Made by a program: the position numbers and the translations under genes. Shown one piece after another: positions 1 to 7,107 of a stretch of DNA of 19,190 nucleotides. How positions within the stretch are numbered: the first letter of the stretch is position 1; each line of letters opens with the position of its first letter. Source of the DNA: an uncultured Clostridia bacterium (lineage in GTDB: Bacteria > Bacillota > Clostridia > Christensenellales > Borkfalkiaceae); contig CATZIC010000039.1 in assembly GCA_958419945.1 (NCBI GenBank), forward strand, positions 1 through 19,190, written 5' to 3'. The notes under the pieces are model-generated. The model was given only the letters and a program-made list of their open reading frames with translations, was not told the DNA's origin and did no database searches.

Positions 1-1879
1 TACTTCCGCTATCCGTAAAATGGTCCATATGCTCACATTTTCCTTGGCAAACTGTACAAATGCCGTCTGTAAAGGTGCATTCTTCCTCTACCGAACCGCA
101 ATCCTGACATTCAAAGGTGTGAACCATTTTTTCCGTGTCGCCGTTATAACTTAAATGAGAGGTTTGCATCCCCATTACGTTTTCATGCGGACATTTATAG
201 CCGCAGAATCTGCAAACACCACCCTCGTAAGCATGACCTTGGTAAACACACAAATTATAACCGCATTCCTCGCAGATTGCCGAAGCGGACTGTTCTTCGC
301 TGCGATAGAAGGAATGTAGTTCAGCCTCTCTGTCAGTACGTTTACAAGCCGAGCAGTACCAAACGTGGCATTTATGGTTTATTTCTTCAGTCCCGTTGTA
401 ATATTCCATATACGCAGGGCCGATTATGGTACATTTCTCTATAACGTTTGCCCCGCATTCTATACATTTTCTGCCGTGTGCTTGCTCTCCGTCGATTTCC
501 TCCCAGGAATATTCGTTGTCAAAGAAGGTATGCTCCGTAACTTCAGTCAAATATTCTTTGCAGGTATCACATATCGTCCTATGACCGCCTTCGACTTCTA
601 CCGGGTGGACGTTTTCGTGCTTGCATTCCGTAGGCAGCAATGCTTCCTGACAGTAAATGCAGTGTCCGGTTTCGTCGTATTCGTGGTCAACTATCGGCAA
701 ATATTGGGTTTTGGTGTCGCCACAGTATTCGCAAACGCTATGTTGAACACCTTGTTCAAAGCAAGTTGACGGCGTTACAGTCGTCCATTCGCCGTACTTA
801 TGGTCCACTTTTGATACGGGCCTCCTCTGCATGTCTTTACAATACTCGCAATAGCGCTTCTCTGTCCCCTCTTTTTGACAGGTAGGATATTCCGAAGACA
901 GCCATTCACCGTATTTATGTTCGACTGTCGGCAACGTTTGAGTTAGTTTATCGCCGCAGACCGTGCAAACCTTTTCTTGAGCCCCTTCTACTTGGCAAGT
1001 GGGTTCGGTCGTAGTCGTCCATTCGCCGTAGGTATGTTCAAGTTTAGGTAAAGTTTGGGTTTGCTTATCTCCGCAAACGGAACAAGTCTTTTCTTGTTTT
1101 CCTTCGGCTGCGCAAGTAGCGGCAGTTATTGTAGTCCACTCGCCGTATGTATGTTCGGTAAGCATCGGAATAACTTCGGTTTCCGCTTCGTTACATACGG
1201 AACAGACCCTCTTCTTTTGCCCCTCAGCACCGCAGGTAGCCTCTTTGACAGTAGTCCATTCACCGTATTTATGACCGAGTTTCGTTAAAATTTGTGTTTG
1301 TTTATCATTACATACAGAACAAACTTTTTCTTGTTTGCCGTCTGTCGTACACGTAGCCGCAGTTATGGTAGTCCATTCACCGTAGGTATGCGCAACTTTC
1401 GCTATCGGCTGAGTTTGATTATCGCCGCAAACCGAACAAGTCTTTTCCTGTTTTCCTTCAGCCGCACATGTCGCCGCAGTTACAGTTGTCCATTCTCCGT
1501 ACGTATGTGCAACTTTCGCTAAAGTCTGAGTTTGTTTATCACCGCAAACAGAACAAACTTTTTCTTGTTTCCCTTCGACTGCGCAAGTCGCGGCGGTTAC
1601 AGTTGTCCATTCGCCATATTTGTGTCCGAGTTTCGGTAAAGTTTCCGTAACCTTATCATTACATACAGAACAAGTCTTTTCTTGTGTGCCGTCTGTCGTA
1701 CAGGTTGCTGGCGTTACGGTAGTCCATTCTCCGTACGTATGTGCAACTTTAGGCAACGTTTGAGTTTGCTTATCTCCGCAAACCGAGCAAGTCTTTTCCT
1801 GTTTACCTTCAACCGCACAAGTTGCTGTGGTTACGGTGGTCCATTCTCCGTACGTATGTGCAACTTTGGCTATCTTCTG
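1..1879 (-). CDS. C-terminal part of the Cys-rich repeat lipoprotein, out of frame with its start and cut by the window edge
   Basis: This reading frame is open on the minus strand from the frameshift near 1879/1880 to position 1 and continues the protein that starts at 2364. It holds repeat units 3 to 12 of a 39-residue repeat (consensus pieces H-T/K-YGEWTTVT, ATC, EGKQEK, CSVCGDK, TQTLPK). It then leaves the array at about 685 for a divergent region with more Cys pairs, seen as CxxC in HCIYCQE, CDTC, CIECG, CSAC, CEECG, CRFCG, CQDCG and CTVC. No good ribosome binding site opens the frame; the first in-frame ATG is at 1165, so it is unlikely to be an independent gene. The true C-terminus lies outside the window. 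CxxC pairs at this density suggest metal binding or disulfides in an exported protein, but no function is known. An assembly error at the frameshift would make this and the next feature one gene. Confidence 0.6.
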
Positions 1880-2091
1880 GTTTGTTTATCACCGCAAACC
1901 GAGCAAGTCTTTTCCTGTTTACCTTCAACCGCACAAGTTGCTGTGGTTACTGTAGTCCAATCTCCGTAGGTATGCGCAACTTTGGCTAACGTTTGTGTTT
2001 CTTTGCCACCGCATGCCGAGCAAACTCTTTCCTTTTTGCCTTCTAGCTCGCAAGTGGCCTCGGTAACCGTTTCCCATTCCCCGTAAGTATG
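686..2091 (-). repeat. Tandem array of twelve 117-bp units encoding 39-residue Cys repeats
   Basis: The anchor ccgta/ccata (codons of the YG in HTYGEW) recurs at 792, 909, 1026, 1143, 1263, 1380, 1497, 1614, 1731, 1848, 1964 and 2081. Spacing is 117 bases except 120 between 1143 and 1263 (one extra codon) and 116 between 1848 and 1964 (the frameshift). Array length (1406) equals 12 x 117 + 3 - 1. Each full unit carries three cysteines, one after AT and a CxxC (CSVC). The units nearest the frameshift are almost identical at DNA level (about 37 identical bases starting near 1799 and 1915), which points to recent duplication or unequal crossover. Distal units are more diverged. Confidence 0.9.
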
Positions 2092-2364
2092 AGCGGTACC
2101 ATCAACTTCAAGCAAAGTTTCCGCTTCGGTAATTTCCGTTTCTGCCTCTGCATCCGCAAAAAACTTATCGCAATCTTTGCAGTACCAGTATTCGATATTA
2201 CCGCCTTCAACACAAGTCGAAGCCTTGGCGGAAATATTTTCAAGATCGTGCGCGTGCGTGTTTTGATGCGTTGGGTCTTTTCCTATTTGGCCGCATGCGG
2301 TCAAACCGAAAAGACAAATACTTATCACACTTACAAGTAATAATAAAATTTGGCGCTTTTTCAT
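1870..2364 (-). CDS. N-terminal fragment of a Cys-rich repeat lipoprotein, stopped by a frameshift
   Basis: A 164-residue product starts at ATG 2364, with an AGGAG ribosome binding site at 2371-2375 and a good promoter further upstream. Residues 1-24 are a lipoprotein signal peptide: MKKR, a hydrophobic stretch, then lipobox LTAC with the lipidated Cys at 24. The protein should therefore be exported and anchored to the outer face of the membrane. A Cys-containing spacer follows (WYCKDCDKFF), then the first two 39-residue repeats. The frame ends in a TAG at 1870-1872, just after a missing base between 1879 and 1880. Restoring one base turns the end (DKQTRR, stop) back into repeat consensus (DKQTQKIAKV) and opens the frame to position 1. 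The repeats resemble surface-protein repeats common in Clostridia. Ligand and function are unknown. Confidence 0.7.
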   Translation of the reverse strand: MKKRQILLLLVSVISICLFGLTACGQIGKDPTHQNTHAHDLENISAKASTCVEGGNIEYWYCKDCDKFFADAEAETEITEAETLLEVDGTAHTYGEWETVTEATCELEGKKERVCSACGGKETQTLAKVAHTYGDWTTVTTATCAVEGKQEKTCSVCGDKQTRR

Positions 2365-2432
2365 AAAAATCTCCTAAAAATACCATATGGTCGGTTACGC
2401 ATTATTATATGCTTTGCGAACACGCCATTTTG

Positions 2433-2461
2433 ATTATAGTATATTTTTCGGACAAACGCAA
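2433..2461 (-). promoter_or_regulatory. Sigma-A-type promoter of the repeat lipoprotein
   Basis: Read on the minus strand, TTGCGT (2456-2461) and a perfect TATAAT (2433-2438) are separated by 17 bases. The start codon at 2364 lies about 65 bases downstream and has its own AGGAG. Confidence 0.7.
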
Positions 2462-2587
2462 GGATTTACCGCCAAAATAGTGCCAAAGCGGAATATCTTT
2501 CATTTTTAAATGAAAAAGTGTGCAATTTGCTTGTTCTTGCTTTGATTTTTATACTGAATTTTTACTAAATCGTTGTTTTTCGGGATA

Positions 2588-2633
2588 ATGTAAAAAATAA
2601 AGGCTTTCGGTTAATTTCAAAAATCCGAAAGCC
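2588..2633 (-). terminator. Intrinsic terminator of the NifU-like/GGGtGRT operon
   Basis: On the minus strand a perfect 9-bp stem, GGCTTTCGG (2625-2633) with CCGAAAGCC (2602-2610), closes a 14-base loop and is followed by TTTATTTTTTAC. It lies 65 bases past the stop codon of the GGGtGRT gene. Confidence 0.8.
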
Positions 2634-2697
2634 CATTTTAAAGCTATAAACTTTTTAAGTCTGATAAAAGTCTAATTAATTTTCGATAAAAGCCAAA

Positions 2698-3699
2698 TTA
2701 AGCCTTCATACCTTCTTCGACTGCAACCGCAACTGCAACGGTAGCGCCAACCATAGGATTGTTGCCCATACCGATAAGACCCATCATTTCTACGTGAGCG
2801 GGAACGGAGGAAGAGCCTGCGAACTGTGCGTCGGAGTGCATTCTGCCCATAGTATCGGTCATGCCGTAAGAGGAAGGACCTGCCGCCATGTTGTCGGGGT
2901 GAAGGGTTCTGCCCGTGCCGCCGCCGGAAGCAACGGAGAAGTACTTTTTGCCGTTTTCAGTGCACCATTTCTTATAGGTACCTGCAACGGGGTGTTGGAA
3001 TCTGGTGGGGTTGGTGGAGTTACCGGTAATGGAAACGCCTACGTTTTCCATCTTCATAATGGCAACGCCTTCGGGAACGTTATCCGCACCGTAGCATTTA
3101 ACCTTGGCTCTGGGACCGTCGGAATAAGGCTTTTCGTAAACCACTTCTACGGTTTCGGTGTAAGGATCGAACTTGGTTTCAACGTAAGTAAAGCCGTTGA
3201 TACGTGAAATTATCATAGCGGCGTCTTTTCCGAGACCGTTTAAAATAACGCGAAGTTCTTTACCGCGAACTTTGTTTGCGTTCATAGCGATAGAGATTGC
3301 GCCTTCCGCAGCGGCGAAAGATTCGTGGCCGGCTAAGAAGCAGAAGCAATCGGTGTTGTCGTTTAAAAGCATTGCTGCAAGATTGCCGTGGCCGAGGCCT
3401 ACTTTTCTGTTTTCGGCAACAGAACCGGGAATACAGAAGGATTGAAGCCCGATACCTATTGCGGCAGCGGCGTCGGAAGCCTTCTTTGCGCCTTTCTTGA
3501 TTGCTATTGCAGCGCCTACGTAGTAAGCCCAAACTGCGTTTTCAAAGCAGATAGGTTGAGTGCCTCTTACGATTTTATCGCAGTCTACGCCCTTAGCTAA
3601 GCAGATTTCCTTGCATTCTTCAACGGAGTTAATGCCGTATTCTTTAAGGACGCCGTTAATTTTGTCTATTCTTCTTTCATAACCTTCAAATAAAGCCAT
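2698..3699 (-). CDS. GGGtGRT protein (function unknown)
   Basis: A 333-residue, probably cytoplasmic protein with no signal peptide or membrane segment. It is recognised by the motif that names the family, GGGTGRT at residues 259-265 (context SVASGGGTGRTLHPD), by the neighbouring HPDNMAAGPSSYGMTDTMG region, and by a Gly/Ala/Val-rich C-terminus. Cysteines lie at about 33, 40, 51, 89, 118, 120, 202 and 246. A full ribosome binding site, AAGGAGG, overlaps the stop codon of the upstream gene; start ATG at 3699. It is co-transcribed with the IscU/NifU-like gene 11 bases upstream. In databases the two families commonly occur as neighbours, so an Fe-S or metal-dependent role is a reasonable inference, but to my knowledge no biochemical function has been established. 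Length looks complete. Confidence 0.9.
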   Translation of the reverse strand: MALFEGYERRIDKINGVLKEYGINSVEECKEICLAKGVDCDKIVRGTQPICFENAVWAYYVGAAIAIKKGAKKASDAAAAIGIGLQSFCIPGSVAENRKVGLGHGNLAAMLLNDNTDCFCFLAGHESFAAAEGAISIAMNANKVRGKELRVILNGLGKDAAMIISRINGFTYVETKFDPYTETVEVVYEKPYSDGPRAKVKCYGADNVPEGVAIMKMENVGVSITGNSTNPTRFQHPVAGTYKKWCTENGKKYFSVASGGGTGRTLHPDNMAAGPSSYGMTDTMGRMHSDAQFAGSSSVPAHVEMMGLIGMGNNPMVGATVAVAVAVEEGMKA

Positions 3700-3710
3700 A
3701 ATTTGCCTCC

Positions 3711-4403
3711 TTATTCCTTACGGGGATCAATGTATTTGAATGCGTTTTCGAATCTGCCGTAATGACCCGTTGCCTTTTGATAAGCTTCGTTAGGCTCAAG
3801 TCCTTTTTTGATAAAGTCGGTCATTTTGCCGAGAGATACGAATTCGTAACCGATAATCTGCATGTCTTCGTCGAGGGCTAAACGGGTTACGTAACCTTCT
3901 GCCATTTCGAGATAGCGTGCGCCTTTTGCTTTCGTACCGTACATGGTACCTACCTGAGAACGAAGTCCTTTACCGAGGTCTTCGAGCCCTGCACCGATAA
4001 CGAGACCGTCATCGGAGAAAGCAGACTGGCTTCTGCCGTATACTATCTGCAGGAAAAGTTCTCTCATTGCGGTGTTTATTGCGTCGCAAACGAGGTCGGT
4101 ATTCAAAGCCTCTAAAATAGTCTTGCCGGGAAGAATTTCGGAAGCCATTGCAGCCGAATGCGTCATGCCCGAACAACCTATCGTTTCAACCAAAGCCTCT
4201 TCGATTATGCCCTGTTTAATGTTAAGTGAAAGTTTGCAAGCGCCTTGCTGAGGTGCGCACCAACCGATACCATGGGTGAAACCGGAAATATCTTTGATTT
4301 CCTTTGCATATACCCATTTGCCTTCTTCGGGAATAGGTGCAGGTTCGTGCTTGGGACCTTTTGCAATGCAAACCATTTTTTCAACTTCGTTTGAATATTG
4401 CAT
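3711..4403 (-). CDS. IscU/NifU-like iron-sulfur cluster scaffold protein, GGGtGRT-associated type
   Basis: A 230-residue cytoplasmic protein. Residues about 40-125 match the IscU/NifU N-terminal scaffold fold. Three cysteines sit where IscU has its cluster ligands: C56 in GACKLSL, C77 in IGCSGMTHS followed by EILPGKTILEAL, and C106 in DLVCDAINTAMREL. Two extra cysteines (C12, C49) precede them. The 100-residue C-terminal part is not found in plain IscU (about 130 residues) and is not recognised. There is no isc/suf cysteine desulfurase beside it, so it is unlikely to be the general housekeeping scaffold. It leads a two-gene operon with the GGGtGRT gene. ATG 4403 is chosen over ATG 4414 because the latter is in another frame and abuts the ribosome binding site (AGGAGG at 4415-4420). 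Confidence 0.85.
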   Translation of the reverse strand: MQYSNEVEKMVCIAKGPKHEPAPIPEEGKWVYAKEIKDISGFTHGIGWCAPQQGACKLSLNIKQGIIEEALVETIGCSGMTHSAAMASEILPGKTILEALNTDLVCDAINTAMRELFLQIVYGRSQSAFSDDGLVIGAGLEDLGKGLRSQVGTMYGTKAKGARYLEMAEGYVTRLALDEDMQIIGYEFVSLGKMTDFIKKGLEPNEAYQKATGHYGRFENAFKYIDPRKE

Positions 4404-4436
4404 GAAAAATTCATCCTCCTATTTAAGTTCGGCTAA

Positions 4437-4465
4437 AGTATAACACATCGAAAAAGAATTTTCAA
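4437..4465 (-). promoter_or_regulatory. Sigma-A promoter of the NifU-like/GGGtGRT operon
   Basis: On the minus strand TTGAAA (4460-4465) and TATACT (4437-4442) are 17 bases apart, each one mismatch from consensus. The transcript would have a leader of about 27 bases carrying the AGGAGG at 4415-4420. No operator is evident. Confidence 0.75.
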
Positions 4466-4549
4466 TATTTTTAAGCGCATTTAGCGGAATTTTTAAATCT
4501 TTAATCGAATTGAAAGGTTTTTGTCTTTTTACAGGCGGCATCGTGCCAA

Positions 4550-5848
4550 TCAGAATACCAAATCGGTTATTTTAACCCGTTTATATCTTCCCGCCTTGAA
4601 AAAATCACACAATACACCAATGGTTTTGCCTCTTCCGATACTTACTTCCTTTTCGCACAAAAGGTTAAACAGGTAGCAATTTGCCCAAGCGTAATCCTTT
4701 TCGTCCGTAATTTGGGTAAGCGGTTTAACGGAATCGCTTTTATTTAAACTGCCAAGTGTTTTTGCGTTTTCATAAAGTTTTTCGGCTGAAATTCCGTATT
4801 CCGTGTAATAATCGAAAAAAAGATATGCGGAATACGCCGAAAGCCCGTTTTCTATATAGTAATCATTCATTCTGTCCGTTCCCGCCATGGCATACCACCA
4901 CTGTTGGGCAATTTCATAAGCCACGGTATAGTAAAAGTCGGTTTCCGAAAGGCTGTCGGATACCATAGAAAGGCAGGGATATGAACTTCCGCTTTTTCGG
5001 AGCGCCGACTGTGCAAGGGTAAAACTTTCGTACGGGTAGTCGCCGAAAAGGCTTTCGTAAAAATTAAGGCATTTTAAAGCTAAATCTATCGTCTTTTGGC
5101 TTTCCTCGTCATCGTAAAAACAGTAGATAACCGACCTATTGCCCCACTTTTTTTGATCCATGCAGTATTTGTCCGAAACGATAAAAGCAAAGTCCCTCAC
5201 GTTTTCCACCTCGTATGTGTAAAGGGTTTTATCGGCTGATAGGTCGCAACTTTTTGCCCTTCCGCTTGCCGCCACGCTATACGTAGCGGGCAGTGCCAGT
5301 TTTACTTTACAGTCCGCCACGTCCGAAGAAAAAGAGTTTCCGAACCTCGTCGGCAGGTAAGTTAAAAACTTACCGTTTTCATATGGTGCGGACAGGAATA
5401 TAAAACCGCCCAAATTGACGGTTTTGTCGTTTAAAGAAAGACTCTCCCGACCTTTCGGAAGCAAAACGGCGTATTTTACGTTTATAGTAGTCGAGTTTTC
5501 ACAACCGGTTACGTCTACCGAAAGCGTACAGTTATCTAAATTATAGTCAGCATCTTTACCGAAAACGCTTACCTTTATAATATCGAGCGCTCCTAAGGCG
5601 GAAAGGTTGGAAGCGGTAGTTTTATCCGTATAACTTTTAGCGAAAATATTAAATATCGCTTCTGTTTGTCCGCTGTACCTAAGGTGATAATTTACTACCA
5701 AATCTACGGCTATAAGCCCGTTATCGAAGTATTCCGCGGAAATTTCGTACTCGTCTTTTTGAGGTTTAACTTGCTTTTGACAACCGCTTACGACAAATAC
5801 AGAACTTAAAAAAAACACGACGGCAATAAACTTTACAAATGCTTTCAT
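4550..5848 (-). CDS. Lipoprotein resembling an M1 aminopeptidase with all zinc ligands lost
   Basis: A 432-residue exported lipoprotein: hydrophobic signal, lipobox VSGC with the lipidated Cys at 23. The layout follows M1 gluzincins: an N-terminal beta-rich region (about 35-225), then a region recalling the catalytic domain (about 250-430). The HExxH helix, usually HEIAHQWWY, reads YEIAQQWWY at 311-319, so both zinc histidines are replaced (Y311, Q315) while E312 remains. The third ligand, expected 19 residues after the second His in an NEG context, is N334 in IENGLSAYSA. The GGMEYP-type substrate loop appears as GSSYP (287-291), also without its Glu. The fold assignment is therefore good but peptidase activity is very unlikely; a binding, sensing or structural role is an inference. 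The purine run AAGGGG before the ATG lies inside the 3' arm of the preceding hairpin. No clear terminator follows. Confidence 0.8.
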   Translation of the reverse strand: MKAFVKFIAVVFFLSSVFVVSGCQKQVKPQKDEYEISAEYFDNGLIAVDLVVNYHLRYSGQTEAIFNIFAKSYTDKTTASNLSALGALDIIKVSVFGKDADYNLDNCTLSVDVTGCENSTTINVKYAVLLPKGRESLSLNDKTVNLGGFIFLSAPYENGKFLTYLPTRFGNSFSSDVADCKVKLALPATYSVAASGRAKSCDLSADKTLYTYEVENVRDFAFIVSDKYCMDQKKWGNRSVIYCFYDDEESQKTIDLALKCLNFYESLFGDYPYESFTLAQSALRKSGSSYPCLSMVSDSLSETDFYYTVAYEIAQQWWYAMAGTDRMNDYYIENGLSAYSAYLFFDYYTEYGISAEKLYENAKTLGSLNKSDSVKPLTQITDEKDYAWANCYLFNLLCEKEVSIGRGKTIGVLCDFFKAGRYKRVKITDLVF

Positions 5849-5853
5849 AAGGA

Positions 5854-5890
5854 AAAGCCCCTTAACGAATTATACTCGTTAAAGGGCCTT
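5854..5890 (-). terminator. Terminator hairpin after the M23 gene, overlapping the next gene's ribosome binding site
   Basis: It lies 16 bases past the stop codon of the M23 gene. In the minus-strand RNA the 5' arm (5875-5890, ending TTTAACGA) pairs with the 3' arm (5854-5867, TCGTTAAGGGGC), using a G-U wobble that would be an A-C mismatch on the other strand, which supports a minus-strand role. It is followed by TTTT and, within 10 bases, the ATG at 5848. The loop region contains TATAAT (5869-5874) but no -35 element at the right distance. Confidence 0.55.
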
Positions 5891-5906
5891 TGGTAGAACG
5901 AATTAT

Positions 5907-6581
5907 TTACTTTTCTTCTACGGTAAGGTATTTTAAGGGGGAAATCACTGCTTTATTTTCGATAACTTCGAAATGAAGATGAGCGCCGTCTTTATATTCC
6001 TGTTTGTTATTTGTGGAAATTTTACCGATTACGTCGCCCTGTTTTAAGGAATCGCCCACTTTAAGGGTTTCTATCGGTTCAATAGAGTTATACACAGTGT
6101 AAAGTCCGTTACCGTGGTCGATCTTAACCGTGGTGCCCTGAAGATAACTTGTGGTTATTTCCTTAACGGTGCCTTTGTAAACCGCAACTACGTCTGCGCC
6201 TTCTTGCGCGCTAAAGTCCATACCGCTATGCCCCGTATATACGCCGAGGGTTGAAGAATACACCAAAGTGTTGTCGGTAAATTCCTTTGAGCAGGTGCCG
6301 CCTTTAACGGGCGTAATGAAGGAAATTACTTCCACAACCGGCTTGTCAGGTTCTTTTTGTCCGTCGTCGGGCTTATCTACGTCCTGATTGCCATCTCCCG
6401 AACTTCCGCTGTCGCCGGTGTTTCCGGTGTCATCCGATTGCGCGGGGTTATCAAGGCTTACGTTTTCACGTCCGCTTTGGGTAATTGCAATAACGGTAAC
6501 GATGCCGATAAGTAGTAGCATTACCGCTAAGATGGAATAATAAATTATTCTCTGCTTTTTGGATTTAACTTTTTCAGTCAT
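5907..6581 (-). CDS. spoIIQ: Membrane-anchored M23/LytM peptidase, SpoIIQ-like
   Basis: A 224-residue protein: a basic N-terminus (MTEKVKSKKQR), one membrane helix at about 12-34, a low-complexity Gly/Asp/Ser/Pro linker (about 40-85), then an extracellular LytM domain (about 88-222). The zinc site looks intact: H118xxxD122 in GHSGMDF and H201xH203 in AHLHFEV. Length and layout fit SpoIIQ, which in Bacillus sits in the forespore membrane and binds SpoIIIAH across the septum. Clostridial SpoIIQ keeps a complete zinc site while the Bacillus protein does not. It follows a small lipoprotein by 32 bases and has a GGAGG at 6591-6595. A general cell-wall M23 endopeptidase is the alternative, because spoIID, the usual neighbour, is not in the window. 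The symbol is tentative; the M23 call is firm. Confidence 0.75.
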   Translation of the reverse strand: MTEKVKSKKQRIIYYSILAVMLLLIGIVTVIAITQSGRENVSLDNPAQSDDTGNTGDSGSSGDGNQDVDKPDDGQKEPDKPVVEVISFITPVKGGTCSKEFTDNTLVYSSTLGVYTGHSGMDFSAQEGADVVAVYKGTVKEITTSYLQGTTVKIDHGNGLYTVYNSIEPIETLKVGDSLKQGDVIGKISTNNKQEYKDGAHLHFEVIENKAVISPLKYLTVEEK

Positions 6582-6613
6582 TTTTATAAACCTCCGAGAT
6601 TATGTATTTAGCG

Positions 6614-7030
6614 TTAAAATCCGCCGTAAATAAGAGGACTGCCGATGGTATATAATCCGTTGTCATCGCTTGTTTGCAAATTTACTTTTTTGCCGTTAAT
6701 CGACCTATAGCCCGATATTTTGTCTGTGTAGTAATAATTTATTTCAATGCCTTGAACGGTTTCGGAAAAGACTTTTATAGCGTCGTACTTTATCAAAAAG
6801 TCGTTTATATAATCTTTATCAAAAGTTGCCAAACTTTGCCCCGTAATATTTTTTACGGTATAGAACTTATAAATTTCATCGCTTTTAAAAGTCTTAAATT
6901 CCCCTGCCGACCCACCGCCCGTTGTTACCGTATAATAGCCTTCGCCGTCCGCAAATAACGGCTTTGTACTGCTATTGCAGCAACCGAATATATAAATTAT
7001 AAGTAATAGTGCAAAACACCTTTTTATCAT
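6614..7030 (-). CDS. Small lipoprotein upstream of the SpoIIQ-like gene, possibly YwmB-related
   Basis: A 138-residue protein with a lipoprotein-type signal (MIKRC, hydrophobic stretch, then IFGC with Cys 17 and a second Cys 18). The mature part has no membrane helix. Its C-terminal segment (SINGKKVNLQ, then YTIGSPLIYGGF) has a character I loosely associate with the sporulation-linked YwmB family; ywmB is the first gene of the ywmB-murAA-spoIID-spoIIQ stretch in Bacillus. The resemblance is weak and the protein is shorter than typical YwmB, so only the lipoprotein call is supported. The start codon follows four T residues of a terminator hairpin, and the only ribosome-binding-like purines (TAGGGA) lie in that hairpin. 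It probably forms an operon with the M23 gene. Confidence 0.6.
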   Translation of the reverse strand: MIKRCFALLLIIYIFGCCNSSTKPLFADGEGYYTVTTGGGSAGEFKTFKSDEIYKFYTVKNITGQSLATFDKDYINDFLIKYDAIKVFSETVQGIEINYYYTDKISGYRSINGKKVNLQTSDDNGLYTIGSPLIYGGF

Positions 7031-7067
7031 AAAAAATAATCCCTACCTTGTTACGGTAAGGATTATT
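7031..7067 (-). terminator. Terminator hairpin abutting the start codon of the small lipoprotein
   Basis: In the minus-strand RNA AATAATCCTTACC (7055-7067) pairs with GGTAGGGATTATT (7035-7047) over 13 pairs including one G-U wobble (an A-C mismatch on the other strand), with a 7-base loop and a TTTT tail. The tail runs straight into the ATG at 7030. It lies 41 bases past the stop of the 392-residue gene. Confidence 0.75.
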
Positions 7068-7107
7068 GACTGCAAAAAAGTCTTTTATTCATTTAAAGAA
7101 AAAATTT

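Larger units (their letters stand above)
2365..2697. other. Intergenic stretch with one promoter and one terminator
   Basis: This gene-free stretch holds the promoter of the repeat lipoprotein on its left side and the terminator of the GGGtGRT operon on its right side. Between them lies AT-rich sequence, including a short palindrome at 2498-2515 with too small a loop to be convincing. I see no small ORF with a ribosome binding site and no RNA gene. Confidence 0.6.

Noticed and set aside
365..1969. Several plus-strand open frames across the repeat lipoprotein
   Set aside because: They lie antisense to the repeat array, lack ribosome binding sites and recur with the 117-base period, so they are shadows of the real frame.
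686..2091. CRISPR-like regular repeat spacing
   Set aside because: The period is 117 bases with coding sequence throughout and no spacer/repeat division; it encodes a repeated protein module.
4500..4549. GGCA/TGCC mini-hairpin as terminator of the M1-like gene
   Set aside because: The stem is only 4 bp and lacks a T run on the minus strand.
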